The notes under the pieces are model-generated. The model searched no databases. It worked only from the letters and a program-made list of their open reading frames with translations, and was not told where the DNA came from. From an uncultured Eubacteriales bacterium (GTDB taxonomy: Bacteria > Bacillota > Clostridia > Oscillospirales > Acutalibacteraceae), in the NCBI GenBank assembly GCA_949293815.1, contig CASFEZ010000008.1, positions 1-64,000 of the forward strand: a stretch of 64,000 bases of DNA, read 5' to 3'. The position numbers and the translations under genes were made by a program. Below are positions 52,473 through 60,609 of this stretch, piece after piece; positions within the stretch are counted from its first letter, which is position 1, and each line of letters begins with the position of its first letter.

Positions 52473-53528
52473 ATGAAAAGAAGAAGAATAATAATTTCTC
52501 TTGTCATGGTGCTGCTTCTTTGCTGTGCCTGTGAGAGAACATCGCCCGCAGCTGTGCAGCTGCAAAGTCTGCTCCCAGCCATTAACACATATCCGACACA
52601 GAATGCCATGCCGGTATTGCAGCGGGGAGAGAACCTTTTATTTACCGGCGCTGACGGAATTTATACCATCGATAAAAACGGACAAACGGAAAAGGTACTG
52701 GATGCGCACAGACCTACTCTGCTGTATCCGGGCGATGCGGACACGCTGTATTTTGCAGCGCAGAACAAACAGACGGGCAGCTATGGCATTTTTCGCTCCG
52801 TCGGCGGCGCTGCGGCACAGCAGCTCTGGGATTCCAAGGAGCAGAAAACCTTTCAAAAGCCAATAACCAAAGATTATTTTGATTATATCGAAGACTTTTT
52901 TGTCACCGACAATTATATTGTTTTAAGCGGCTTTTGGGAAATTCTGACTGTTTCTCTGGCGACCGGGCAGGTCTGTGCTCTGGTAGAAATTTCGCAGGAA
53001 CTTTTCAGCATGTGCCCTGCCGGAGGGGATGCCATTCTTTATTTAGGAAGAGAAGACGGGGGGACGACCCTTGAGCGGATGGATGCCGCAACAGGTCACA
53101 CGGAAAAACTGCATTCCCGCGCTTTCAGCGAAGGCTCCTTTGCGCAATTGTTCTGCGATGGCGATGCCGTATACTATACCACGCGGGATCCTTATATGCT
53201 TTGGCGGTGGAACCCGAACGGCACGGATACCTGTCTGTTGGATTTTTCCGACCGCCCGCAAGGCACTTTCTATTCCCTTTCCTATGTTTCAGACGGGCAG
53301 CTCTATCTCTTTTGTCACGAACAGGATTATGCCGAAACCTATACCTGGGATGTCTTTCGATATGATATGGACAATGGTGTGCTGTCCGACAGCAAAACTA
53401 TGCGCCTTCCGGCGCTGGGCGGCGCCGTGTTTGTTGATGGGACGATGCTTTATGATGTGTACGGCGATACCAAAATCAAACCGGAGATTACCGTAAAATC
53501 GGTACGGCTGCCGTTTGCCGATGGGTAA
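52473..53528 (+). CDS. Lipoprotein with propeller-like repeats
   Basis: 351 residues. Basic N terminus and hydrophobic segment ending LLLCCAC, a plausible lipobox (Cys about residue 20). The mature part has repeated strand motifs with aromatic-Asp turns (GADGIYTIDKNGQTEKVLD; DGDAVYYTTRDPYMLWRWNPNG), suggesting a beta-propeller of the DUF5050 kind. ATG 52473 follows AGGAGG. It is interleaved between the two propeller paralogs, so the three may work as one membrane-spanning unit. Confidence 0.65.
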   Translation: MKRRRIIISLVMVLLLCCACERTSPAAVQLQSLLPAINTYPTQNAMPVLQRGENLLFTGADGIYTIDKNGQTEKVLDAHRPTLLYPGDADTLYFAAQNKQTGSYGIFRSVGGAAAQQLWDSKEQKTFQKPITKDYFDYIEDFFVTDNYIVLSGFWEILTVSLATGQVCALVEISQELFSMCPAGGDAILYLGREDGGTTLERMDAATGHTEKLHSRAFSEGSFAQLFCDGDAVYYTTRDPYMLWRWNPNGTDTCLLDFSDRPQGTFYSLSYVSDGQLYLFCHEQDYAETYTWDVFRYDMDNGVLSDSKTMRLPALGGAVFVDGTMLYDVYGDTKIKPEITVKSVRLPFADG

Positions 53529-53647
53529 TGGCAGAGAAACATCTCTGCAACAGCCAAAGTGTAAAAGACCTGCCGTTTTTTTAACCAATCTATCCAACAC
53601 ACGGCAAAGCGAGGCGGCGTTTTGACGCAAAATACGAGGAGAACCTT

Positions 53648-54634
53648 ATGCGCATAACAAAAGCATTGGAAGAATATTGCAATCAACACAAAAAACGCCA
53701 GATTGGCAGCATCAACCTTTCTGCGGACGGGACGCTTTTGGCTATTGTGCTCAGCAGCCGGGTCGAGCTTTACGACCTTTCGACCAAAGTGCTGCTCGAT
53801 TCGATTCCCTGCCGGGTGCAGGCGACCGTCATTCGGCAGGACAACGAATGGATTGCGCTGCACGGGGAACATGCGACAAAGCTGTACCATGTGCCCCAGC
53901 GAAAAGTCGTCAAAACCCTGCGCACAGGGCATGTTTTTGCACCGGGCATTTTTTATCAAAACAGCTATCTTTATCCGGCGCATTTTAAGGAGCTGGAAGA
54001 GAATACCCCGTTATCCGTGACCATGCACAAAGATGATTCCTATATTTACGGCATCTCGCTGGACAATATGCAACAGGAAGTCTGGTACTGCAATCGTGGG
54101 AATAACGCCATTTTGCAGCAAATCACCGCGCACGGGGACGCGATTTATCTGTCCTTTCTGGTACACGCCGACAACCGGCTCGTCAGTGAACTGTGCCGGC
54201 TTCTTCCCGCAAACGGCGAAAAACCGGTAAAATCCTGTAGGCTGCCGCTCACCGGTTTGGGCAGCCTTGCCTGTTCCAACCGAACCGGGCTCGCGTATTT
54301 TGTCACACAGGAGCCGGGCAGGGGCGGGGATTGCGTTCTGTATTCCTATGATATCGAAAAAGAGGAAAAAAAGAAGCTCTGCCGCCTTGAAGGGATGCCG
54401 GAGCCGACCATGCTGCGCTGTCAGGGCAGATATCTGTATCTTTCTTACGCGCAAACGGTTCGCGTTGTCGATTTGCTGAATCTTGCGAACTGGCAGGCGC
54501 TTTCGTTCCCGTTCCTGTTCTGGCTGTTCCCCTGTGACAATGAAGGGTATCTATCCGTTCTTGCGGAGAACGGTACACTCTTACACATAGAGAGTGCAGA
54601 AAAAACCACGCAGCCGAAAAGCGCAGACGGATGA
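53648..54634 (+). CDS. Propeller-like protein, paralog 2
   Basis: 328 residues, homologous over its length to the 51455-52411 product, with the same blade-like segments and a conserved C-terminal block (EGYLSVLAENGTLLHIE versus ESYVSVHAENGILFHIE). No signal peptide. GAGGAGAACC precedes the ATG. Duplication followed by divergence is likely. Confidence 0.65.
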   Translation: MRITKALEEYCNQHKKRQIGSINLSADGTLLAIVLSSRVELYDLSTKVLLDSIPCRVQATVIRQDNEWIALHGEHATKLYHVPQRKVVKTLRTGHVFAPGIFYQNSYLYPAHFKELEENTPLSVTMHKDDSYIYGISLDNMQQEVWYCNRGNNAILQQITAHGDAIYLSFLVHADNRLVSELCRLLPANGEKPVKSCRLPLTGLGSLACSNRTGLAYFVTQEPGRGGDCVLYSYDIEKEEKKKLCRLEGMPEPTMLRCQGRYLYLSYAQTVRVVDLLNLANWQALSFPFLFWLFPCDNEGYLSVLAENGTLLHIESAEKTTQPKSADG

Positions 54635-54714
54635 TTTTTCAAGTAAAATCCCCTGCCCCGACTGTGGCAAAACGGATACGCTGAAACAGCACCATAAAAA
54701 ACGGAGGGAAATAT

Positions 54715-55431
54715 ATGCGTTATATGACAAAAGAGCGTTGGCGGTGCTATGTATCCTACTTTTACCAAATGCCGCTCATGAAAGATGAGCGGGCGAGCGT
54801 TTATTCACAAGAGATATTCAAAGAAGTTGCGAGAAATGATCCGGGCTATCGCGGCAGCGACGATGAAGCGTACAGAGAAAACCTTTGGATTGTACAAAAT
54901 TTTATGCCAATGTCTGTTCTAACGCATACGGCGGACACCCGGATGCTTGCTTTGGGGCATATTGCGCCGCAAAATTACCGCAGAACCGTTCGTGCCATTC
55001 GGAAGCTGCGGCGGCAATGCGACCGCGCGGCTACGTTAAATCACCGCCACCTGCGCAAAAAGCTGATGGGAAAACCGACCCGCAGCGTCGGCGACAGCTA
55101 TATTGCCTCTTTCCGCCAAGTCGGCGCGGATCTGTTTTTTACCTTTCATTGCCTGTCCTATATGCCGAACAGCGAATACACCACCATGCGCATGCTGGGC
55201 GGTAAGCTGGAAGAGGCGGACGCGGATCCCGCCGGGCTGTTTGTTTTGTTTGATGAGCTGTATCGGGCGCATGGACGCTACCAATGGCACTGGCTGTGCG
55301 CAACGAAAAAGAACGAACTGAAATACCTGACCTTCTCGCTGGACGGCATGACCGTTTTCGAGGGCAAAGGCCGCGATGCCTTGCGAAAAAAGATTGCGGC
55401 GGCAAAGGCAAAAAAACAAAACACAAAATAA
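54715..55431 (+). CDS. DUF4085-like protein
   Basis: 238 residues, starting MRYMTKERWRCYVSYFYQMP, which resembles the start of DUF4085 proteins (MKYFTKE-W type). Aromatic and charged, cytoplasmic. A long helix-rich middle (TVRAIRKLRRQCDRAATLNHRHLRKK) is followed by a C-terminal KGRDALRKKIAAAKAK tail. That tail lies in a 185-bp segment duplicated at 57661 and is shared with the product at 56958-57734. Function unknown. Confidence 0.6.
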   Translation: MRYMTKERWRCYVSYFYQMPLMKDERASVYSQEIFKEVARNDPGYRGSDDEAYRENLWIVQNFMPMSVLTHTADTRMLALGHIAPQNYRRTVRAIRKLRRQCDRAATLNHRHLRKKLMGKPTRSVGDSYIASFRQVGADLFFTFHCLSYMPNSEYTTMRMLGGKLEEADADPAGLFVLFDELYRAHGRYQWHWLCATKKNELKYLTFSLDGMTVFEGKGRDALRKKIAAAKAKKQNTK

Positions 55432-55548
55432 TCAATGAACCATCGATTCAGTTGATAGGAGGAATAAAAATGAAACGAACCATCGGATTGCTGCTTTGTG
55501 TGCTGCTGCCGACGCTGCTGCTTAGCGCCTGTGGGGGCGGCGGGACGG
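55364..55548 (+). repeat. 185-bp direct repeat, left copy
   Basis: Covers the last ~23 codons of the DUF4085-like gene, the spacer and the first ~26 codons of a lipoprotein gene. Matches 57661-57845 over 185 bp with only two single-base indels and two substitutions. It marks the left edge of the Rhs-containing insertion. Confidence 0.92.
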
Positions 55549-55598
55549 CTGTTGCAAAAAGCGGAGAAGAACGGCATCGTCTATACCTACACATATGA
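55470..55598 (+). pseudogene. Truncated lipoprotein start, broken by the Rhs insertion
   Basis: Begins MKRTIGLLLCVLLPTLLLSA-C with lipobox and poly-Gly, the same signal peptide as the intact lipoprotein at 57767. After the duplicated segment ends, the frame runs into the Rhs fragment out of phase and stops after 42 residues. Probably nonfunctional, although the ribosome site (AGGAGG) and signal peptide are intact. Confidence 0.75.
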
Positions 55599-56958
55599 TC
55601 ACAATGGCTTCCTGTCCAAATGCAGCGCGTCTTTGGATACAATAACCTATACACTGGAATATCTTTGGGATGATGCCCAGCTATTAAGCATGTACTTTAC
55701 AATAACGAGTGGAGAAGAAACCAATTCGGCAAAGATTCAAATGCTTTATGATTCTGACAGTAATTTGGTCGGCTATATTTACGATGGAATAGGCATCATG
55801 CTCTTTGCAGATAATTTAATCGGCGAAGGCAGCAAAATGATTGATGTTGTCTCCGGCGATATGATAGAAGGCATAAAGTATGACGCATTCGGAGGTGGCG
55901 CCCCCACTGGGTTTGATGAAGCAACCGATAGTCAATCTGCCACGGCTTCACAGGCAGTTACCGACCCAATTATGAATATTATGCTGCAAAATGCTACGAC
56001 CGCTGAGATAGCAGCTGCATCAACACAATCTGTGGAAAGCACCTTATCTACGAACAGCGAAAATGAGAATACGTCTACAAATAATAATCTTGGCGAAACG
56101 CTTACTTTCATTGCTACATTGATTGGCGGTTTAATGTATTCCGGCTCATACAAAGGCTATGCCTTGGTACCAACAGCGGATGGTTTCTTCTATACCCTTG
56201 GCACAAGAATGTATTCGCCGGTTCTCGGCAGATTTATGAGTGCGGATATCCACACCGACACCCAGCAAGGCGCGGTTGGCACAAATATGTTTGCGTATTG
56301 CAATAACAGTCCCACTTTATATGTCGATCCTTTAGGAGACGCGCCACAAATTCTCAATATTTTTTCACTGTTTTCAATATTAACAAAAACTATTATTTTA
56401 CTTAAGTGCGGCACCCTATTAATAAGAGAGAAAGTGCTGAGACTTAGTGATTTAGCAACACCTGTATATAAATTAGTGAAAGCAGATGTTGACACAAAAA
56501 AAGGAAAAATTATTATCGAAATTCAAAACCGAGGTCTTAGAGGAAACTCTAAAATACAAGCAATCTTTGGCAGATTCAAAATTATTGAATGGATAACAAT
56601 TCTTAGTAAATCATTCTTAGAATCTATCGACCCCAGCGGAAATCTCCAAAATATATGGGATGACTTGGATATTGCATGGTCTGTCTTAGGTGATTTGCTT
56701 GATGGAACGCCATTGATGGCATATCAAATTATTGAGTTGCTCGATGCAATCAGTTCTATCGCAGATAATCAGCGAATAACAAACGATCTGAATGTATTAC
56801 AGCAAAAAGCTAAAGCAGAAGGGATGGACATAGAAAAAAAGCAATATCGCAACGAGTATCTAACAATCCTTGTTGTTGTAAGCAGGTTAAATAAATATGG
56901 CGGTCAGTGGTATGAAACCCAAGAGAAAAACACTTTTAAGGGCGGAGTGTGGTATTAA
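55549..56958 (+). pseudogene. Rhs C-terminal fragment with polymorphic-toxin-like tip
   Basis: No proper start: the open frame (from at least 55498) enters in a frame different from the lipoprotein start before it. Contents: YD-type repeats (YTYDHNGFLSKCSAS; MLYDSDSNLVGYIYDG), a Ser/Thr/Asn-rich stretch, then the Rhs core ending TRMYSPVLGRFMSADIH... AYCNNSPTLYVDPLGD (about 56205-56340). The last ~205 codons are a unique, AT-rich tip with long amphipathic segments, as expected for a variable toxin domain. The stop overlaps the next ATG as TAATG. Possibly a remnant or silent recombination cassette. Confidence 0.75.
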
Positions 56959-57734
56959 TGCTTAGGAAATTCATGTTATGCCTTATTTTCTTTTTGATTG
57001 CCTTTGGTTCTTTTTATTCCGTCATCCGTTCGTTGAATATCATTATCCAGCCCGAGATTCGGGATGCGACATTGGCAGAGCTGGACGGAGATGAGGCGTT
57101 TGAGGCACAGTATTCCATATGGGATGGCTATGAAAATGCACAAGTGCACGACGATCTTTTCCGGCAGACTGATTTTTATGCCGATATCCTGTCTGCCCGC
57201 TATACGGCCATTCCCACCGATCATGCCTACGATGTAATTCAGCAAACAGATATGATGAAATCAATCACGGTCGATATTGAGCCTGTGCGCGCCTATTCCG
57301 ACCCCCAACCGGTATTTTTCCTGTCTTCCATTACCTTCACGCAACAGGAGTACGAAATTACCTATATGATTGCAGAATATTATAATCGTTACGACGCTGT
57401 TATCGGTCCGGATTTTCCCTCAGACACGACCACCGATGCTTTTGTTCCTGCGGTCGGAAACAGAAAGCAGAATCCCGCCCTGTATGCGGTGTATTATGTG
57501 TCCGGTCCGATCAGCGATTGCGAATGGGGCAAAAATGTTTTCGGGCTGCGCTCCTCTGTCATGAGCTCTTTGAAATATAACTATGAAGACGCAAAAGGAG
57601 AGTTTGCCCTGCTGGGGCTTCTGTTGGCACTGCTTGCCGCCCTCCTCATTTACTGGGATCGCAAAGGCCGCGATGCCTTGCGAAAAAAGATTGCGGCGGC
57701 AAAGGCAAAAAACAAAACACAAAATAATCAATGA
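56958..57734 (+). CDS. Membrane-anchored protein coupled to the Rhs tip, candidate immunity protein
   Basis: 258 residues. N-terminal helix (about 4-25), ~200-residue extracytoplasmic domain, second helix (about 215-235), then the basic tail RKGRDALRKKIAAAKAK. That tail comes from the 185-bp duplicated segment, so the 3' end is chimeric with the DUF4085-like gene. ATG 56958 overlaps the Rhs stop (TAATG). Immediate position after a toxin tip is what immunity genes show, but no immunity family is recognised. Confidence 0.55.
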   Translation: MLRKFMLCLIFFLIAFGSFYSVIRSLNIIIQPEIRDATLAELDGDEAFEAQYSIWDGYENAQVHDDLFRQTDFYADILSARYTAIPTDHAYDVIQQTDMMKSITVDIEPVRAYSDPQPVFFLSSITFTQQEYEITYMIAEYYNRYDAVIGPDFPSDTTTDAFVPAVGNRKQNPALYAVYYVSGPISDCEWGKNVFGLRSSVMSSLKYNYEDAKGEFALLGLLLALLAALLIYWDRKGRDALRKKIAAAKAKNKTQNNQ

Positions 57735-57845
57735 ACCATCGATTCCAGTTGACGGGAGGAATAAAAATGAAACGAACCATCGGATTGCTGCTTTGTGTGC
57801 TGCTGCCGACGCTGCTGCTTAGCGCCTGTGGGGGCGGCGGGACGG
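57661..57845 (+). repeat. 185-bp direct repeat, right copy
   Basis: Near-identical to 55364-55548. Covers the 3' end of the candidate immunity gene, the spacer and the first codons of the intact lipoprotein. The ~2.1-kb unit between the copies is the inserted Rhs tip and its partner. Confidence 0.92.
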
Positions 57846-58942
57846 TCAGTGAAAAGCTGGTGCTTGGCGAAGAGGTGGTGTACCTTTACGACAGCATGCC
57901 TCTTTCCGAGCTGTCAAACGAACTCGGCAGAACATTGACCGCGCCGGGTCTTGCCGAGGATGCGCCGGTTCCCAACGGAACGCCTTTGTATGACGGAGAA
58001 ACGCTGTACCGCACCGCCATTGTCATGGGGGATTTGAACGCAGACGGTCATGTTTCCATGGCGGATGTGCAGGTTCTGACCGCCCTTTCCGAAGAGGAAG
58101 CGCCGAACGCTTCCGCCGAGGTAGCCGCTGCGCTGGATCTTTGCGGCAGCGGCGCGCCGCTTTCAAACCGGTATTTTGCCGGGGACATCGGCAATCTTAT
58201 GGCGGTGGTCAGCGGCGAAAAACGCCTTTCGGACTTTGCGGGGGCGAAAACCAGCGGTTTTCCGGCAGATCAGCTATTGGTGATTATCGACTACGAAGCG
58301 ATCAACCCGGATTACACAGTCTATACCGCCGGCTACTTCGGCGAAAACATCAAAAGCTGCACGGTCTGCGACCTGTTCGCCAACCACGGGCTGTATCTTC
58401 TTTTGAGTCTGGAGAACACTGCCCCGGATCGGGTGGATGAGACCATTCGCGCCCTGTATGCGCGCGATGAGGTCTTTCGCGCCGAACGCGCCTACGCCGA
58501 TTTGACATATGATTTAACGCCGAATACGGATGCGCAGCAAATCAAACGCTTTCACCGGCAATACCCCTATTCCGACGAATTTCCCGGCTTTGGGTATGAC
58601 CGGAGTTACCGGCTGCTCTATTACACCGTGCCCGATGCCTTTAAATCGCTGGTCAGCGCGGAGGAAGTTCTGGAATGGCTGCAAGTCTGGCGCGAGGAAA
58701 ACGGCATTCCCGCCACAGGGGAAATGACCGCCGACCCGCAGGAAATGGCGCTGGTGTCCTTTTTGCGGTATTTCTCCATCGACAAAGAAACCGCCGAAGA
58801 GACCGCCCGGCAAATGCAGGAATCCTTCGCCGCAACCGATTCCTTCAACCAATACACCGAACTGGGCGAGGTGCCCGACATCGACCTGCTGTATACCTTC
58901 GACAATGAGAAAATCAATGCCTACTATCGGTATGATTCTTAG
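57767..58942 (+). CDS. Lipoprotein with dockerin-like EF-hand segment
   Basis: 391 residues. Signal peptide ending LLLSAC with Cys about 21, then GGGGT. Around residues 87-103 is GDLNADGHVSMADVQVL, one calcium loop of the dockerin kind; a second, degenerate copy may be AALDLCGSGAPLSNRYF. The rest (VIIDYEAINPDYTVYTAG; long helical C-terminal half) is unrecognised. ATG 57767 follows GGGAGGAAT. Probably cell-surface exposed; it ends the accessory block. Confidence 0.65.
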   Translation: MKRTIGLLLCVLLPTLLLSACGGGGTVSEKLVLGEEVVYLYDSMPLSELSNELGRTLTAPGLAEDAPVPNGTPLYDGETLYRTAIVMGDLNADGHVSMADVQVLTALSEEEAPNASAEVAAALDLCGSGAPLSNRYFAGDIGNLMAVVSGEKRLSDFAGAKTSGFPADQLLVIIDYEAINPDYTVYTAGYFGENIKSCTVCDLFANHGLYLLLSLENTAPDRVDETIRALYARDEVFRAERAYADLTYDLTPNTDAQQIKRFHRQYPYSDEFPGFGYDRSYRLLYYTVPDAFKSLVSAEEVLEWLQVWREENGIPATGEMTADPQEMALVSFLRYFSIDKETAEETARQMQESFAATDSFNQYTELGEVPDIDLLYTFDNEKINAYYRYDS

Positions 58943-58972
58943 ATAGCCGCTATTAACAAATTGTCTGTATTA

Positions 58973-59003
58973 TAAAAAAGAACGGGGCGACCCGTTCTTT
59001 TTT
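58973..59003 (+). terminator. Terminator closing the accessory block
   Basis: AAAAAAGAACGGG-GCGA-CCCGTTCTTTTTT, a perfect stem followed by T. Confidence 0.92.
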
Positions 59004-59031
59004 ATTTATCGGCAATTAGTAGTAAATTTGT

Positions 59032-59140
59032 AAAAATGTGTTTTATATACATTGATTTTAACTGAAAAATGTGTTTGTTCTTCGCTTATTTTTACCGAAA
59101 AATGTGTAAGTTTACTATTGAAAAACCCGTAAAAATGTGT
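59032..59140. repeat. Four AAAAATGTGT direct repeats, exact 33-bp period
   Basis: Copies start at 59032, 59065, 59098 and 59131. The 23 bp between them differ, so only the 10-mers are conserved. The last copy lies between a TTGAAA (59118-59123) and CATACT (59141-59146) promoter pair and the third just upstream of it, which suits operator sites of the following ATPase gene. On the minus strand the period encodes an 11-residue THF repeat. Confidence 0.85.
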
Positions 59141-59146
59141 CATACT
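59118..59146 (+). promoter_or_regulatory. Promoter of the AAA/DUF4143 gene
   Basis: TTGAAA (59118-59123), 17 bp, CATACT (59141-59146). A repeat 10-mer fills the spacer. Confidence 0.5.
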
Positions 59147-59178
59147 ATAAGCAAGATGAGAATAAGGTGTTGGTATGC

Positions 59179-60471
59179 TTGAAACGCAAGGCGATTTCGG
59201 ATTTGAAAGAATGGAAAAACGACCCCGAGCGAAAACCGCTTGTCCTACGCGGCGCACGACAGGTAGGGAAAACCTGGCTGATGCGCGAATTTGGGCAAAG
59301 CTGCTACGAGCACTTTGTCTACTTTAACTTCGATGAAGAAGACGAACTGAAGTCCATTTTTGCTTCAAATAAAAATCCGCAGCGTATCATTGAGCTGCTT
59401 TCTCTCATAGCCGAAGAAAAAATTCAGCCGGGTAAAACGCTGATTCTTTTTGACGAAGTGCAGGAATGCCCCGAGGCGCTGAACAGCCTGAAATATTTTA
59501 GAGAAAAAGCGAATGACTACCATATCATTGCCGCTGGCAGTCTTTTGGGCACCCTATTGGCGCAGCCGAAGTCCTATCCGGTGGGCATGGTCAATTTGCT
59601 TGACTTATATCCGCTGACCTTTGATGAATTTTTGGAAGCGACCGACCCGGCACTCTACGCTTTTTATGACAGCATTCAAAAAAATCAGGCGATCGAGGAA
59701 ATTTTTCATCAGCGCCTTTTGGAAGCCTATAACAATTATTTAATCATCGGCGGCATGCCGGAATGTGTGGCATCGTGGATCAAATACAAAGACCCGGCAA
59801 GAATTTCTCAGATTCAGCGGGAGCTTGTCGAAATCTATGAAAACGACTTCGGGAAGCACAACGGAAAAGTAAACAGCGGGCGCATTTTATTGGTGTTTCG
59901 CAGCATTGTTTCGCAGCTGGCCAAGCCGAACGAAAAGTTTATTTACGGCGCTGTCCGCCAGGGCGGCCGGGCACGGGATTTTGAAGAAGCCATTGAATGG
60001 CTTGTGTCGGCCGGTATGCTCAACCGGGTCTATAATGTTTCCAAGATGGAGCACCCGCTTTCCGCCTTTGATAAACCGGAGCAGTTTAAGCTCTTTTTGT
60101 TTGACACTGGGCTATTAAAGTACATGGCCGGTATCGACAACGGCGCAATCTTGCTGAAAAGTGATTATCAATTTAAGGGGCCGCTGACCGAAAACTATGT
60201 ATTGCAGCAGCTGCGCGGACAGTTTTCTGTGGAGCCCCGGTATTTTTCTGATGCGCGTGGCGAGATTGACTTTGTATTGCAAAACGGCATGGAGATTATC
60301 CCCATCGAAGCCAAAGGCGGCGAAGATAAATCCGCGCCGTCGTTTAAACGATATATTGCAGAGCGCCACCCGCAGCACGCCATTCGCTTTTCCAAGCGCG
60401 GCTATCGCAAAGATGGGCAAATAACAAATATTCCGCTGTATCTTGCCCGAAGAACAAAAGAACTGCTCTGA
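59179..60471 (+). CDS. AAA-family ATPase with DUF4143 domain
   Basis: 430 residues from TTG 59179. N-terminal AAA_14 domain: Walker A RGARQVGKTWL (about 22-32), Walker B TLILFDEVQECPEAL, sensor IIAAGSLLG; then a helical middle and a C-terminal DUF4143 part with a nuclease-like strand pattern (GEIDFVLQNGMEIIPIEAKGG). The family starts M-KRK..., which supports TTG 59179 with AAGGTG upstream over GTG 59137. These ATPases are widespread, often phase-variable or laterally moved, with unknown role. Confidence 0.88.
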   Translation: MKRKAISDLKEWKNDPERKPLVLRGARQVGKTWLMREFGQSCYEHFVYFNFDEEDELKSIFASNKNPQRIIELLSLIAEEKIQPGKTLILFDEVQECPEALNSLKYFREKANDYHIIAAGSLLGTLLAQPKSYPVGMVNLLDLYPLTFDEFLEATDPALYAFYDSIQKNQAIEEIFHQRLLEAYNNYLIIGGMPECVASWIKYKDPARISQIQRELVEIYENDFGKHNGKVNSGRILLVFRSIVSQLAKPNEKFIYGAVRQGGRARDFEEAIEWLVSAGMLNRVYNVSKMEHPLSAFDKPEQFKLFLFDTGLLKYMAGIDNGAILLKSDYQFKGPLTENYVLQQLRGQFSVEPRYFSDARGEIDFVLQNGMEIIPIEAKGGEDKSAPSFKRYIAERHPQHAIRFSKRGYRKDGQITNIPLYLARRTKELL

Positions 60472-60552
60472 ACAGCAGCATTTGTCAAACGAAACGAATG
60501 GCTGCTTTCTTTCTTATTTTTTGCAGAAATTAGATATTTTTGTTTATAAATA

Positions 60553-60598
60553 CTTTACTTTTTCGTTCAATCTGTTAAAATAAGAGAAAAAAGTAAAG
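60553..60598 (+). promoter_or_regulatory. Promoter with flanking 11-bp inverted repeat
   Basis: TTTACT (60554-60559), 16 bp, TAAAAT (60576-60581). CTTTACTTTTT (60553-60563) and AAAAAGTAAAG (60588-60598) are perfect inverted copies. The right arm covers the ribosome site (AAAGGA) of the next gene and the left arm the -35. Confidence 0.55.
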
Positions 60599-60609
60599 GA
60601 ACATTACAA

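Noticed and set aside
55498..55598. Intact secreted Rhs protein using the lipoprotein signal
   Set aside because: The signal peptide and the Rhs part are in different frames; the signal frame stops at 55598.
59032..59140. CRISPR array
   Set aside because: Only 10 bp are conserved per unit, four units, no cas genes nearby.
59006..59143. 45-codon minus-strand gene with THF repeats
   Set aside because: No ribosome site and it lies over the promoter of the ATPase gene; kept only as an observation.
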